From contig VEQH01000003.1 of assembly GCA_018883325.1 (NCBI GenBank), positions 1-64,000 of the forward strand: 64,000 bases of DNA, given 5' to 3'. The notes below the pieces were generated by a model, which was not told where the DNA came from, did not search any database, and saw only the letters and a list, made by a program, of their open reading frames with translations. Source of the DNA: Flavobacteriales bacterium. GTDB taxonomy: Bacteria > Bacteroidota > Bacteroidia > Flavobacteriales_D > Crocinitomicaceae. Below are positions 43,638 to 51,943 of the stretch, one piece after another (position 1 is the first letter of the stretch; every line of letters starts with the position of its first letter). A program made the translations under genes and the position numbers.

Positions 43638-44171
43638 TCAACATTTTGGAGGCGTGTAAACAGAATGTAAAAAAGCCAAATAATAGATTGCTTTGTAGTG
43701 AAAAAAGTGTTTTTTTTTCAAATCTACATTTAAGACCACAGGAATATTCAGCGAACAAAACTCTTCCAATTCTAGTGGTGTTTTCAATAATTTCAACCAA
43801 TGTTTAAGTGGAGAAGACGATGATGAATTACTTAAATTATAGGCTGTTGACTCTTCCAAATTTTTAAACAACTGCGTCTCTTGAAAGTCATCGATACATT
43901 TGAAATGAAATCCATTTTTTACAGATGTTCGTTCAACTACATCGTAAAATCGTCCATTCAACTTAAATTCGTTCGATTTTATCCAAGTCAAATTCTTTAC
44001 TTCCTTATTTGTAAAGTCAAAGTTTTTGAGTTGATTTTCAGGAACACTTTGCTTTAATGCACGTTTTATATCTTTACGAATATGATAATGTTCCCATTCA
44101 AAATAGGTGAAGAAACCTACAATTTGCCAGGTAATAATTAACAAAACAAGAATTGAAAATATTCTTCGCAC
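43638..44171 (-). CDS. Small membrane-anchored protein upstream of the protease-receptor pair
   Basis: Starting at GTG 44171 (VRRIFSILVLLIITWQIVGFFTYFEWEH) it has 177 residues; the track start at a TTG adds a hydrophobic leader that is less convincing. It has one N-terminal membrane helix (residues about 5-22), then a soluble extracytoplasmic part. Its C-terminus, FHYKAIYYLAFLHSVYTPPKC, is like the aromatic-rich ends with a closing PP seen in small proteins encoded before TonB receptors in this phylum. I cannot name the family. Function unknown. Confidence 0.55.
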   Translation of the reverse strand: MRRIFSILVLLIITWQIVGFFTYFEWEHYHIRKDIKRALKQSVPENQLKNFDFTNKEVKNLTWIKSNEFKLNGRFYDVVERTSVKNGFHFKCIDDFQETQLFKNLEESTAYNLSNSSSSSPLKHWLKLLKTPLELEEFCSLNIPVVLNVDLKKKHFFHYKAIYYLAFLHSVYTPPKC

Positions 44172-44506
44172 GAGGTAAAGATAATTAATTGTAAAAGATA
44201 AATGAAAAATCAAGCACAATTGTTCTTCTTAACAACTTAAAATTTCATTATTCAAACCATAAAAAATTATCAATTTTTAGCTGAATAGATTCTTTATCAA
44301 AATAAAATTATCCCTCATTTTAATTAATATCTTTAATTTTTTATCCCTCATTTTAAAATAAATTAAATTAATATTAGTGTGTTTTAAATCGAAAAAATCA
44401 TTTTTCATTTGTCGATTTATGTCAATATAACCAATAAATTTGCGTCTTTTGACAACAAAAAATCAAAAAGAAACATCGTTTAACAGATAATCTTTACTTT
44501 TAATCT
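44172..44506. other. AT-rich divergent promoter region
   Basis: There is no gene here. The region separates the minus-strand protease/receptor operon from the plus-strand transporter. It holds the TAAATTTG promoter element listed next, and a TATCTTTT near 44194 that could serve the minus-strand operon. I see no larger repeats. Confidence 0.6.
44408..44442 (+). promoter_or_regulatory. Candidate promoter of the MFS-dapD operon
   Basis: TTTG at 44408-44411 and a perfect TAAATTTG (TAnnTTTG) at 44435-44442, spaced by 23 bases, which is slightly long for the 19-21 optimum. It lies about 65 bases before the ATG at 44507. Confidence 0.45.
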
Positions 44507-45841
44507 ATGATTCAAAAAGGCGACAAAAAAATAATTCGTGGTTGGGTAATGTACGATTGGGCGAATTCTGTTTACAATCTCGTTATTTCTTCTGCAATTT
44601 TCCCAATATTCTACGACACACAATGTAAAATCGTTTACGCGGAAAACAACAACATTCCAGACTGGGAAAAAATACCTGAAGGAACTCAAGTCACAATTGA
44701 TTTTTTCGGACAGCAACTTTCCAATTCAGTTGTTTACTCATTTGTTCTTTGCGCTTCCTTCCTAATGGTTTCCTTTCTTTCTCCGCTTCTTTCTGGAATT
44801 GCTGATTACACTGGAAGTAAAAAACGATTCTTACAATTTTTCTGTTATTTAGGTTCGTTTGCAGCTATGTCGCTCTATTTTTTCGACGCACATTTCGCAG
44901 AAATAAGTATGCTCTCGATTTTTATTGCCTCCATTGGTTATTGGGATTCACTTGTTTTTTACAATGCTTTTCTTCCAGAAATTGCAAATCCTGAAGACCA
45001 CGATAAAATCTCTGCTAGAGGTTTCTCAATGGGCTATTTTGGCTCGATGTTATTACTTATCATTTGCTTAGTTTGGATTCAAGTTTTACACTTCGATGCA
45101 CGTTGGTGTTTTGTTTTTGTAGGTATTTGGTGGATTACATTTTCTCAATTTACTTATCGCGTTTTGCCGATGAATGTGCACGGTAAAAAACCAGAGCCAG
45201 GCTATATTTGGAGAGGTTTTCGCGAGTTAAAATTGGTTTTTAAAGAGTTTAAACAAACGAGAAGATTGAAACGCTATTTATATGCCTTTTTCTTTTTCAA
45301 CACTGGAGTTCAGACAGTTATGTTGATGGCAACCATTTTTGCAAATAAAGAAATTCAATGGCCTGAAGGTGCAGATACTTCTGGTTTAATTATCGCAATT
45401 CTTTTGATTCAAATTCTTGGAGCAGTTGGCGCATTACTTATGTCGCGCTTATCCAATAAAATCGGAAATATTTACACGCTAATGGTTGCTGTTTTGATTT
45501 GGATTTGTCTTTGTATTTATGCCTTTTTCATTAAAACACCAACAGAATTTTACACAATGGCTGCTGGTGTTGGATTGGTTATGGGCGGCGTGCAAGCAAT
45601 TGCTCGTTCAACCTATTCGAAGTTTTTACCTCCAACTACGGACAGCGCAAGTTATTTTTCTTTCTACGATGTTACAGAAAAAATAGGAATCGTTTTCGGA
45701 ACTTTTTTCTTTGGTTTTATGGAATATATAACTGAATCGTTAAGAGCATCAGTTATGTCTGTAACTGCCTTTTTTGTTATCGGATTTATACTTTTATTCT
45801 TCGTTCCGAAAAAAGAAATTGAATTAAATACAACACATTAA
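44507..45841 (+). CDS. MFS transporter, UMF1/Atg22-like family
   Basis: The 444-residue protein has about twelve membrane helices. The opening RGWVMYDWANSVYNLVISSAIFPIFYD is the signature of the UMF1 (Atg22-like) branch of the major facilitator family; DYTGSKKRFLQFF and RLSNKIGNIYTLM are the loop motifs. Atg22 exports amino acids from the yeast vacuole; bacterial members have unknown substrates. The stop is six bases before dapD, so the two genes form an operon. A link to lysine or diaminopimelate metabolism is suggested only by this pairing. Confidence 0.85.
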   Translation: MIQKGDKKIIRGWVMYDWANSVYNLVISSAIFPIFYDTQCKIVYAENNNIPDWEKIPEGTQVTIDFFGQQLSNSVVYSFVLCASFLMVSFLSPLLSGIADYTGSKKRFLQFFCYLGSFAAMSLYFFDAHFAEISMLSIFIASIGYWDSLVFYNAFLPEIANPEDHDKISARGFSMGYFGSMLLLIICLVWIQVLHFDARWCFVFVGIWWITFSQFTYRVLPMNVHGKKPEPGYIWRGFRELKLVFKEFKQTRRLKRYLYAFFFFNTGVQTVMLMATIFANKEIQWPEGADTSGLIIAILLIQILGAVGALLMSRLSNKIGNIYTLMVAVLIWICLCIYAFFIKTPTEFYTMAAGVGLVMGGVQAIARSTYSKFLPPTTDSASYFSFYDVTEKIGIVFGTFFFGFMEYITESLRASVMSVTAFFVIGFILLFFVPKKEIELNTTH

Positions 45842-45847
45842 TAGATT

Positions 45848-46657
45848 ATGAGAGCAATTATTGAAGCTGCGTGGGATGATCGTTCCCTTTTACAAAATCC
45901 TGAAACGATTAAAGCAATAGAAACAGTTATTGAAGATTTAGATAAAGGACTTTTGCGTGTTGCCGAACCAACTGAAAATGGCGAATGGCTTGTTAATGAG
46001 TGGGTGAAAAAAGCTGTGGTAATGTACTTTCCAATACGAAAAATGGAAACTATCGAAGTGGGACCTTTTGAGTTTCACGATAAAATGGCTTTGAAACGCA
46101 ACTACAAAGAATTGGGTGTTCGAGTTGTTCCTCACGCAATTGCACGTTATGGAGCTTATGTCGCACCAGGTGTAATTATGATGCCTTCTTACGTAAATAT
46201 CGGTGCTTATGTTGATTCAGGAACAATGGTCGATACGTGGGCAACTGTTGGTAGTTGTGCGCAAATTGGAAAAAATGTTCACCTCAGTGGCGGTGTTGGA
46301 ATTGGCGGCGTACTTGAACCACTTCAAGCTGCACCTGTTATAATTGAAGACGATGCTTTTATTGGCTCGCGATGTATTGTTGTTGAAGGTGTGCGCGTTG
46401 GTAAAGAAGCCGTTCTTGGTGCAAATGTTGTCTTAACAAAATCAACTAAAATAATAGATGTAACTGGCAATGAACCTGTTGAAATTAAAGGATTTGTTCC
46501 AGAAAGAAGTGTTGTGATTCCGGGTTCTTACACAAAACAATTTCCAGCTGGAGAATACCAAGTTCCGTGTGCTTTAATTATTGGAAAACGAAAAGCTTCG
46601 ACAGATTTGAAAACTTCATTGAACGATGCTTTGAGAGAACATAATGTAGCAGTTTAA
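45848..46657 (+). CDS. dapD: 2,3,4,5-tetrahydropyridine-2,6-dicarboxylate N-succinyltransferase
   Basis: The 269-residue enzyme of the succinylase pathway to diaminopimelate and lysine transfers succinyl from succinyl-CoA to tetrahydrodipicolinate. It shows the N-terminal helical part (AWDDRSLLQNPETIKAIE) and the left-handed beta-helix hexapeptides (YGAYVAPGVIMMPSYVNIGAYVDSGTMVDTWATVGSCAQIGKNVHLSGGVGIGGVLEPLQA), with C-terminal VIPGSYTKQFPAGEYQVPCALIIGKRKASTDLKTSLN. Length (about 270) is normal for the trimeric enzyme. It starts six bases after the MFS stop. Confidence 0.95.
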   Translation: MRAIIEAAWDDRSLLQNPETIKAIETVIEDLDKGLLRVAEPTENGEWLVNEWVKKAVVMYFPIRKMETIEVGPFEFHDKMALKRNYKELGVRVVPHAIARYGAYVAPGVIMMPSYVNIGAYVDSGTMVDTWATVGSCAQIGKNVHLSGGVGIGGVLEPLQAAPVIIEDDAFIGSRCIVVEGVRVGKEAVLGANVVLTKSTKIIDVTGNEPVEIKGFVPERSVVIPGSYTKQFPAGEYQVPCALIIGKRKASTDLKTSLNDALREHNVAV

Positions 46658-46741
46658 AAAGGATTTTTGATTCTTGATTTTCAATCATATACTTTGTAAC
46701 TAAACTCAACTTTTAAGTTTCTTAGTTGCCTTAAATTGCCT

Positions 46742-47839
46742 ATGAGACAGCTATTTCTTTTTTGCATTTCGATTTGTTGTTCTAATTTCATTAATGGGCA
46801 GAATTTGGTTCCTAATGGTGATTTTGAACGACTAATTGGTTGTCCTAAAAGTTTGTCTGAACTCACAGTTTACAACTGGAATAATACAGTGGTTGAATCT
46901 ACAGCTGATATTTTTTCAAACTGCACACATTCAGAATCGTTAGCTAATCCCTCTATTTTGCATCTTCAACCCTTTGAAGGCGCTACTTATATCGGACTTA
47001 AACCAGCAATCAACGGTTCAGGTTATCGAGAATATATTTCCTGTAAATTGAAATCTCGACTAAAAAATGGAAAAACCTATCGCGTAAAAATTGCTGTTGC
47101 AATTCCAGATGAATGTTCCTATCGTGTAAATCATATAGATTTTGTGCTTTCAAGTATGCCTTTGACTGGAACATTTCCCGACGATCCCTTGATTGAAAAT
47201 CCATCTGTAAGTTTTTCATTAAAAAACATTGATACGCTTTCAAAATGGAAAACGTACGAAACAACTTATACAGCAGAAGGAGACGAAGCATATTTGTGTA
47301 TTGGTAATTTCTTAAAAATGAAAAAATCAGACTTGGTAAAAATTAAAAAGAAAGATAAATATTACCATCGTCTCTTCGAAAATTGCGCTTACGTTTGCTT
47401 GGATGCAATTGAAATTGTAGCTTTAGATTCTCCTCCACCAGTTATTGAATCAAAAAAAGAAAACGTAGAAAGAACTAAAAATCAAGAAATTAAAACGATT
47501 CCTGAGCCAATTATTTTGGATAATCTATTGTTTGAGACTGCATCCGCTAAGTTGAAAGATGATGAAATTCCAGACTTGGATAAAATTGTCACCTACTTAC
47601 AAAATCAGCCCGAACTTAAAGCAGTTATTGAAGGACACACTGACAACATAGGAAGTGACCAATCAAATTTGACGCTTTCTAACAACCGAGCGAAAAGTGT
47701 CATAGAATACTTGGTCTTAAAGGGAATTGCAATTAATCGTTTAACGCCTAAAGGATACGGTGCTTCTCAACCAATTGCCAATAATTCTACTTCAGAAGGA
47801 AGAGCAAAAAACAGAAGAGTTGTAATTCGGTTTGAATAG
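46742..47839 (+). CDS. OmpA-family outer-membrane/peptidoglycan-binding protein
   Basis: Using ATG 46742 (MRQLFLFCISICCSNF) it has 365 residues, while the track TTG start adds two. It has a signal peptide ending INGQ. The N-terminal domain (about 20-210) contains NLVPNGDFE, a common secreted-protein opening in this phylum, plus FCIGNF-type strands. The C-terminal OmpA domain (about 262-365) has ILFETASAKLKDD, GHTDNIGSDQSNLTLSNNRAKSVIEYL, and GYGASQPIANNSTSEGRAKNRRV, which bind peptidoglycan. The protein probably links the outer membrane to the cell wall. The spacer to dapD is about 84 bases, so it may have its own promoter. Confidence 0.85.
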   Translation: MRQLFLFCISICCSNFINGQNLVPNGDFERLIGCPKSLSELTVYNWNNTVVESTADIFSNCTHSESLANPSILHLQPFEGATYIGLKPAINGSGYREYISCKLKSRLKNGKTYRVKIAVAIPDECSYRVNHIDFVLSSMPLTGTFPDDPLIENPSVSFSLKNIDTLSKWKTYETTYTAEGDEAYLCIGNFLKMKKSDLVKIKKKDKYYHRLFENCAYVCLDAIEIVALDSPPPVIESKKENVERTKNQEIKTIPEPIILDNLLFETASAKLKDDEIPDLDKIVTYLQNQPELKAVIEGHTDNIGSDQSNLTLSNNRAKSVIEYLVLKGIAINRLTPKGYGASQPIANNSTSEGRAKNRRVVIRFE

Positions 47840-47880
47840 TTTACAATTGCAATTCAATCCATTAACTAAAATAAAATTAT

Positions 47881-49440
47881 TTATTCTTGAAATAATAATT
47901 CCACATTTGGATCAATTCGTATCATTTCAATTTCCGAATTAAATGATTTATTAAAGTTTGTTTCCTGATCCAGAATTTGAATTTTCTCTTTCTGAATTTG
48001 ACCGTTTTTAAACTTAATCTCAATTGTCAAAGGGAAACGAAAAACTTTTCCTTGCTGTATAATTGAAAGTGAAACATTGTTTTGTTCTAATTTTTTACTA
48101 ATCCTTAAAATTGGATGTCCCGCTTCATACAACCATTGTTTAAAAAACCAATCTAAATCTCTATTTGTCACAGATTCTACAACATTTTGGAAATCTTTAG
48201 AATCAGCATTTGATAGTCGATATTTTTGATAATAGGTTCGAATTGATTGCTGAAAAAGCGAATCACCAATTTCTGAACGAAGCATATGTAACACCCATCC
48301 ACCTTTTTGGTAACTGTTTGCATTCAATAAATCCATTAAATCCGTGTAGTTTGTATCAACAACTGAATGATTATTGCGTTTTGAAAAAGCAACAACTTTG
48401 CTTCTATCTTTTTCCATTTGAGATTGAAACGCTTTTTCTCCTTTTGTTTTTTGAATGTAAATATTCGTCAAATACGTTGCAAAACCTTCGCTCAACCACA
48501 AATGTGGCCAATCTTTTTCAGTAGCGGAATTTCCAAACCACTGATGAACAATTTCGTGAGCTATCAAATTCTCTGAACTTCGCGTTCCATTTATTGAATT
48601 TTCATCGTAGAAAATACAACCTGCGTTTTCCATTCCACCAAAGCGCGTTGTAGATTGAACATTGGTTAATTTTTCATATTCATAAGGCGCAATGTAATCA
48701 ACAAAAAACTGCAAAATTGATGGTGCTAAATCAAAATCGTAGAAAGCACCTTTTTCATTTTCGGGATAAACAGCACTAAACACAAGAATTCCTGCCACGG
48801 TTCCACTTTGTTTTTCGGATAAATTCGCAATTCCAACAACCATAACTTTTGTTGGCAAAACCACTTTTGATTGGTAATTATACACAACCGATTTCTTATT
48901 TATTTTCTTTGAAATTAATTGACCATTTGCCACAACTTCATAGTGAGCAGGAGCATTTACAATGTATTCAACGGTTGATTTATCAGATGGATGATCATTG
49001 CAAGCAAACCAATTTTGAGCGCGATTTGGCCAATTATCCCCAAAAAAAGTACGTGAACCAAATTTGTTCTTACCAATAACCAACCCATCAATTGGAACGC
49101 CTTTAAAATGAATTTCTATTTCAATGTTTTTATTTGTGTTTACTTTAAAATTGTTAAGAGTCAAAACATTTTTTTTATGTGAAAATTCCAACTCATTCTT
49201 ACCTTGCATAACTTTTTGAACGCGCATTCCTTTGCCCGAATTATCAACAGATATTAAATTAAAGGATACAGATTTCGAAAAATCGTTGTAATCGAAGACA
49301 ATTTTTTCCTTCACCACAATCGTATCATGCTTATCAGTAACAGTTAAATCAATTTTATAAGATTGAACGTCGATTTGGGAGAATTGTGAAAACAGCTGAA
49401 ACGATAAATTCAGGAAACAAAAAAGGAATATTTTATGCAT
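47881..49440 (-). CDS. M1-family zinc aminopeptidase, secreted
   Basis: The 519-residue protein has a signal peptide (ending LFSQ). Family motifs are FGGMENAGCIFYDE (GxMEN, substrate N-terminus recognition) and HEIVHQWFGN followed by WLSEGFATYL (HEXXH-x18-E zinc site). It is shorter than the roughly 850-residue PepN-type enzymes because it lacks the large C-terminal helical domain, as do many Bacteroidota M1 peptidases. The C-terminal part has a small beta domain (FRFPLTIEIKFKNGQ). It acts in the periplasm or outside to remove N-terminal residues. Its neighbours are unrelated by function. Confidence 0.88.
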   Translation of the reverse strand: MHKIFLFCFLNLSFQLFSQFSQIDVQSYKIDLTVTDKHDTIVVKEKIVFDYNDFSKSVSFNLISVDNSGKGMRVQKVMQGKNELEFSHKKNVLTLNNFKVNTNKNIEIEIHFKGVPIDGLVIGKNKFGSRTFFGDNWPNRAQNWFACNDHPSDKSTVEYIVNAPAHYEVVANGQLISKKINKKSVVYNYQSKVVLPTKVMVVGIANLSEKQSGTVAGILVFSAVYPENEKGAFYDFDLAPSILQFFVDYIAPYEYEKLTNVQSTTRFGGMENAGCIFYDENSINGTRSSENLIAHEIVHQWFGNSATEKDWPHLWLSEGFATYLTNIYIQKTKGEKAFQSQMEKDRSKVVAFSKRNNHSVVDTNYTDLMDLLNANSYQKGGWVLHMLRSEIGDSLFQQSIRTYYQKYRLSNADSKDFQNVVESVTNRDLDWFFKQWLYEAGHPILRISKKLEQNNVSLSIIQQGKVFRFPLTIEIKFKNGQIQKEKIQILDQETNFNKSFNSEIEMIRIDPNVELLFQE

Positions 49441-49467
49441 TATATACTTGTTTTTAAAAGTGTGAAC

Positions 49468-50319
49468 TTACTCAAATTTCATTTTTTGAATCAAGTCTTT
49501 GAAATAATTTGGGCTCCAAATTGTAAGTTTTTTGTCATCGGCAATAAAACGAACAACATCTTCTTTTACTGAATCAAAAGAAACGCTTTCAATTTTCGCA
49601 ATCAATAATTGAAGAATTTGTTCTTTTGAAATTTGTTCTTCCTCCCAATCACTGGTCTCTTTAGCTCGTTGCAAAAAATGATGCATATTCAACGGAACGC
49701 CTTTTCTAATGTACCATTCCATATCGTACCAATCTCTTCCTTTTACCCTACTTTTCCATTTTCTGAATAATAAAGCGTGCAATTTCCCTGCAAAAAGACT
49801 TGGCATTTTAAAGCAATTGACATAAAACGAAAACGGTCGAATTAATAATTTTTCTTCCGTTTCAAATCCAAGTGGCGGCAAACGATCAATTTCGATTTTA
49901 ATTTTAATTGTTTTATTCGACGAAATTCCGTGTTGCTTTACTAAATCTTCCAACACAAGTTCTTGCCAAATTGTTTCTGACTTCAAAAAAGCAGATTCAA
50001 CCTGAGTTTTGATGCGTTTATCTTTTTCGCGAATGCTTACCTTCATCCCAAGCGACTGAAACTCTTCAACGATTTTTGAAAAATAGGGAGTCAAAGAGAA
50101 TTCCGGATTAGGTGCTAACAAAGAAAAATCTAAATCTTCAGAAAAACGATCCAAGCCATAAAAAATTCGCAATGCAGTTCCGCCATAAAAGGCAGCCTTA
50201 TCAAAAAAATCAGTTCGTGACAAGGCTGCAAGTGCAATTTCTTGCATTATTTCCCGCATCGCAGCAAGCGTTTCTTCTTCGTTCTGCGGATTGTAGTCTG
50301 TTATCCATTGTTTCATCAT
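49468..50319 (-). CDS. AbiEii/AbiGii-family nucleotidyltransferase toxin
   Basis: The 283-residue protein has the AbiEii signature FYGGTALRIFYGLDRFSEDLDFSLL near residues 45-70: a GGT/S-A-L-R motif then the metal-binding SEDLDF of DNA polymerase-beta type nucleotidyltransferases. Further blocks are KIKIEIDRLPP and ALLFRKWKSRVKGRDWYDMEW. AbiEii toxins are GTP-binding nucleotidyltransferases that cause growth arrest, and the family includes tRNA-modifying members. The start overlaps the AbiEi stop by four bases (ATGA), the usual toxin-antitoxin order. Confidence 0.88.
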   Translation of the reverse strand: MMKQWITDYNPQNEEETLAAMREIMQEIALAALSRTDFFDKAAFYGGTALRIFYGLDRFSEDLDFSLLAPNPEFSLTPYFSKIVEEFQSLGMKVSIREKDKRIKTQVESAFLKSETIWQELVLEDLVKQHGISSNKTIKIKIEIDRLPPLGFETEEKLLIRPFSFYVNCFKMPSLFAGKLHALLFRKWKSRVKGRDWYDMEWYIRKGVPLNMHHFLQRAKETSDWEEEQISKEQILQLLIAKIESVSFDSVKEDVVRFIADDKKLTIWSPNYFKDLIQKMKFE

Positions 50320-50954
50320 AAGCTTTCCAAAGTTTTTAGAAGCATATTAAGGCTATTTTTTTTAGGCGCATCCTCAATCCAAGAATGAATCATTGGCAAA
50401 TCAAAAGCTGACAATTGATCTTCATCGATGCGTAAATCTTCCAATAAAAAATCCAAAGTTTGCGGAACACTTCGGAGCTGAACACCTGAAGTGAGAATGA
50501 TTTTATCACAAAGCGCTTTTTCTCGAGATGCAATCATAGCCGTTTGAAACTCGGTTATTCTAACGCTATTTAAACCAAAAGAATAATAAGGAGCTTTAAG
50601 GTGCTGAAAGCTAAATCGACCTAAAGGAGTTGAGAAAACTTTTGAAGTTTTGATGGTTACTGAACTAATTTCATAAACTCGTTCGGGTATTAAACCCCAA
50701 TAAGACAAGGCAGATTCCAAGGAAATATAGCTAGGGCCTCGCAAGTGATTTGCGATTACAAAAGCGTCAGGCGTCGGCAAATCAATCTCCGGACCAGGAA
50801 CGTATAAACCTCGCCTTAGCGCCAATAATTCGCCATTTTTAAGCATCTCACTTATTTTGTCGTTCGGACGCCCATAATGACTCAATGCTTCCATTACTAC
50901 TTGGTGTGTTAATGGCGCTTCTGAATATGCTTTTATTTTTCTCCTTACTATCAC
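50316..50954 (-). CDS. AbiEi-family antitoxin/transcriptional repressor
   Basis: The 212-residue protein has a winged-helix N-terminal part (VVMEALSHYGRPNDKISEMLKNGELLALRRGLYVPG) and a longer C-terminal antitoxin domain (YISLESALSYWGLIPERVYEISSVTIK, KALCDKIILTSG). AbiEi proteins bind inverted repeats in the abiE promoter through the wing domain and neutralise AbiEii through the C-terminal domain. The 22-base repeats upstream at 50976 and 51039 are the likely operators. It is a single transcription unit with abiEii. Confidence 0.85.
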   Translation of the reverse strand: MIVRRKIKAYSEAPLTHQVVMEALSHYGRPNDKISEMLKNGELLALRRGLYVPGPEIDLPTPDAFVIANHLRGPSYISLESALSYWGLIPERVYEISSVTIKTSKVFSTPLGRFSFQHLKAPYYSFGLNSVRITEFQTAMIASREKALCDKIILTSGVQLRSVPQTLDFLLEDLRIDEDQLSAFDLPMIHSWIEDAPKKNSLNMLLKTLESL

Positions 50955-50975
50955 CCTGTAAAATTACAACAATTA

Positions 50976-51060
50976 AATCGATATTTTTCCGATTATCATC
51001 ACTTTTTTTTACAAATAAATGAAAAATAAAGCAATATTAATCGGTTTTTATCCGATTATC
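50976..51060 (-). promoter_or_regulatory. Two inverted-repeat sites upstream of abiEi (candidate operators)
   Basis: Two 22-base direct copies occur at 50976-50997 (AATCGATATTTTTCCGATTA then TC) and 51039-51060 (AATCGGTTTTTATCCGATTA then TC); 19 of 22 bases agree. Each carries an inverted repeat: AATCG/CGATT at the first, TAATCGG/CCGATTA (51038-51044, 51052-51058) at the second. They are 63 bases apart, in front of the abiEi start. AbiEi proteins are known to bind two inverted repeats cooperatively. Confidence 0.65.
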
Positions 51061-51122
51061 TTATTATAATTTTACATAGCTAAAAATTAAATAAAGGTGA
51101 TTTATTGAAAAAAGTGACTATT

Positions 51123-51887
51123 TTACTTAAATCCCCTACGCTTTTTGATTGCTTCGTAAGCATCTTGAATTTGTTGGAATTTCTCTTTTGCACCTTTTTG
51201 GTATTCTTCTCCCATTGCAGCAACTTTATCAGGGTGAAAAGAAATTGCCATTTTTCGGTATGCTTTTTTTACCTCTTCATCTGTAGCAGTTGATTCAATA
51301 CCGAGGATTTTATAGTCAGAATCTACATTTCTGTAGAACATATTTTTAACACTTTCAAACTCTATTCCAGAAACACCTAGCATTGTTGCTATGCGCTGAA
51401 TCTCACTCATTTCAACCTGTGAAACATCACCGTCAGCCTTTGCAATTCCAAACAGATAGTGAATTAATTGCACTCGAACTTCATAAGGCATGCGAGCTTT
51501 AATATCACCACAAATCTGTTGCAATGGAACTTGTTTCGTATCTAAGAAATGTTTTAAAATTTGAAGATGCTCGCTTGTAAAACGAGGACCAAATTGTTGC
51601 GAAAAAAAACTTTTCACATAATCTAATTCTGCTTTTAGAACTTTCCCATCTGCACTCATTACAGCAGCCGAAAGCGCCATTAACATTGTTTGAATATCGT
51701 AACGCGAACTTTGTTGACGATAATATTCAAATGGATCTTGTCCTCCGGCACTACTTCTTGTGCGCGAAGTTGACGAAGTGCTTGACTGATAACCATCAAT
51801 CAAAGAGCCAATTATAAAACCAAGGATTCCGACACCGATCTTTCGAGTCATAACTAATCCGCCAATACCTAATATCCACTTATACAA
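51123..51887 (-). CDS. TerB/DnaJ-domain membrane co-chaperone (DjlA-like)
   Basis: The 254-residue protein has an N-terminal hydrophobic segment (MYKWILGIGGLVMTRKIGVGILGFIIGSLIDGY), a TerB-like helical domain (about 60-170; LSAAVMSADGKVLKAELDYVKSFF, GIAKADGDVSQVEMSEIQRIATML), and a C-terminal J domain (about 188-254; YKILGIESTATDEEVKKAYRKMAISFHPDKV with HPD intact). This arrangement is that of DjlA, a membrane-bound partner of DnaK. The N-terminal helix would anchor it with the J domain in the cytoplasm. The terminator of htpG lies just upstream, so it is an independent unit or relies on read-through. Confidence 0.85.
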   Translation of the reverse strand: MYKWILGIGGLVMTRKIGVGILGFIIGSLIDGYQSSTSSTSRTRSSAGGQDPFEYYRQQSSRYDIQTMLMALSAAVMSADGKVLKAELDYVKSFFSQQFGPRFTSEHLQILKHFLDTKQVPLQQICGDIKARMPYEVRVQLIHYLFGIAKADGDVSQVEMSEIQRIATMLGVSGIEFESVKNMFYRNVDSDYKILGIESTATDEEVKKAYRKMAISFHPDKVAAMGEEYQKGAKEKFQQIQDAYEAIKKRRGFK

Positions 51888-51902
51888 AACGCAACGATTT
51901 TA

Positions 51903-51930
51903 AACTAAAAAAGGGGGCTTTCGCCCCCAC
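51903..51930 (-). terminator. Terminator of htpG
   Basis: On the minus strand GGGGGC-GAAA-GCCCCC (51913-51928) forms a perfect 6-bp GC stem with a GAAA tetraloop, then TTTTTT. Confidence 0.92.
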
Positions 51931-51943
51931 AAACTTACTTATT

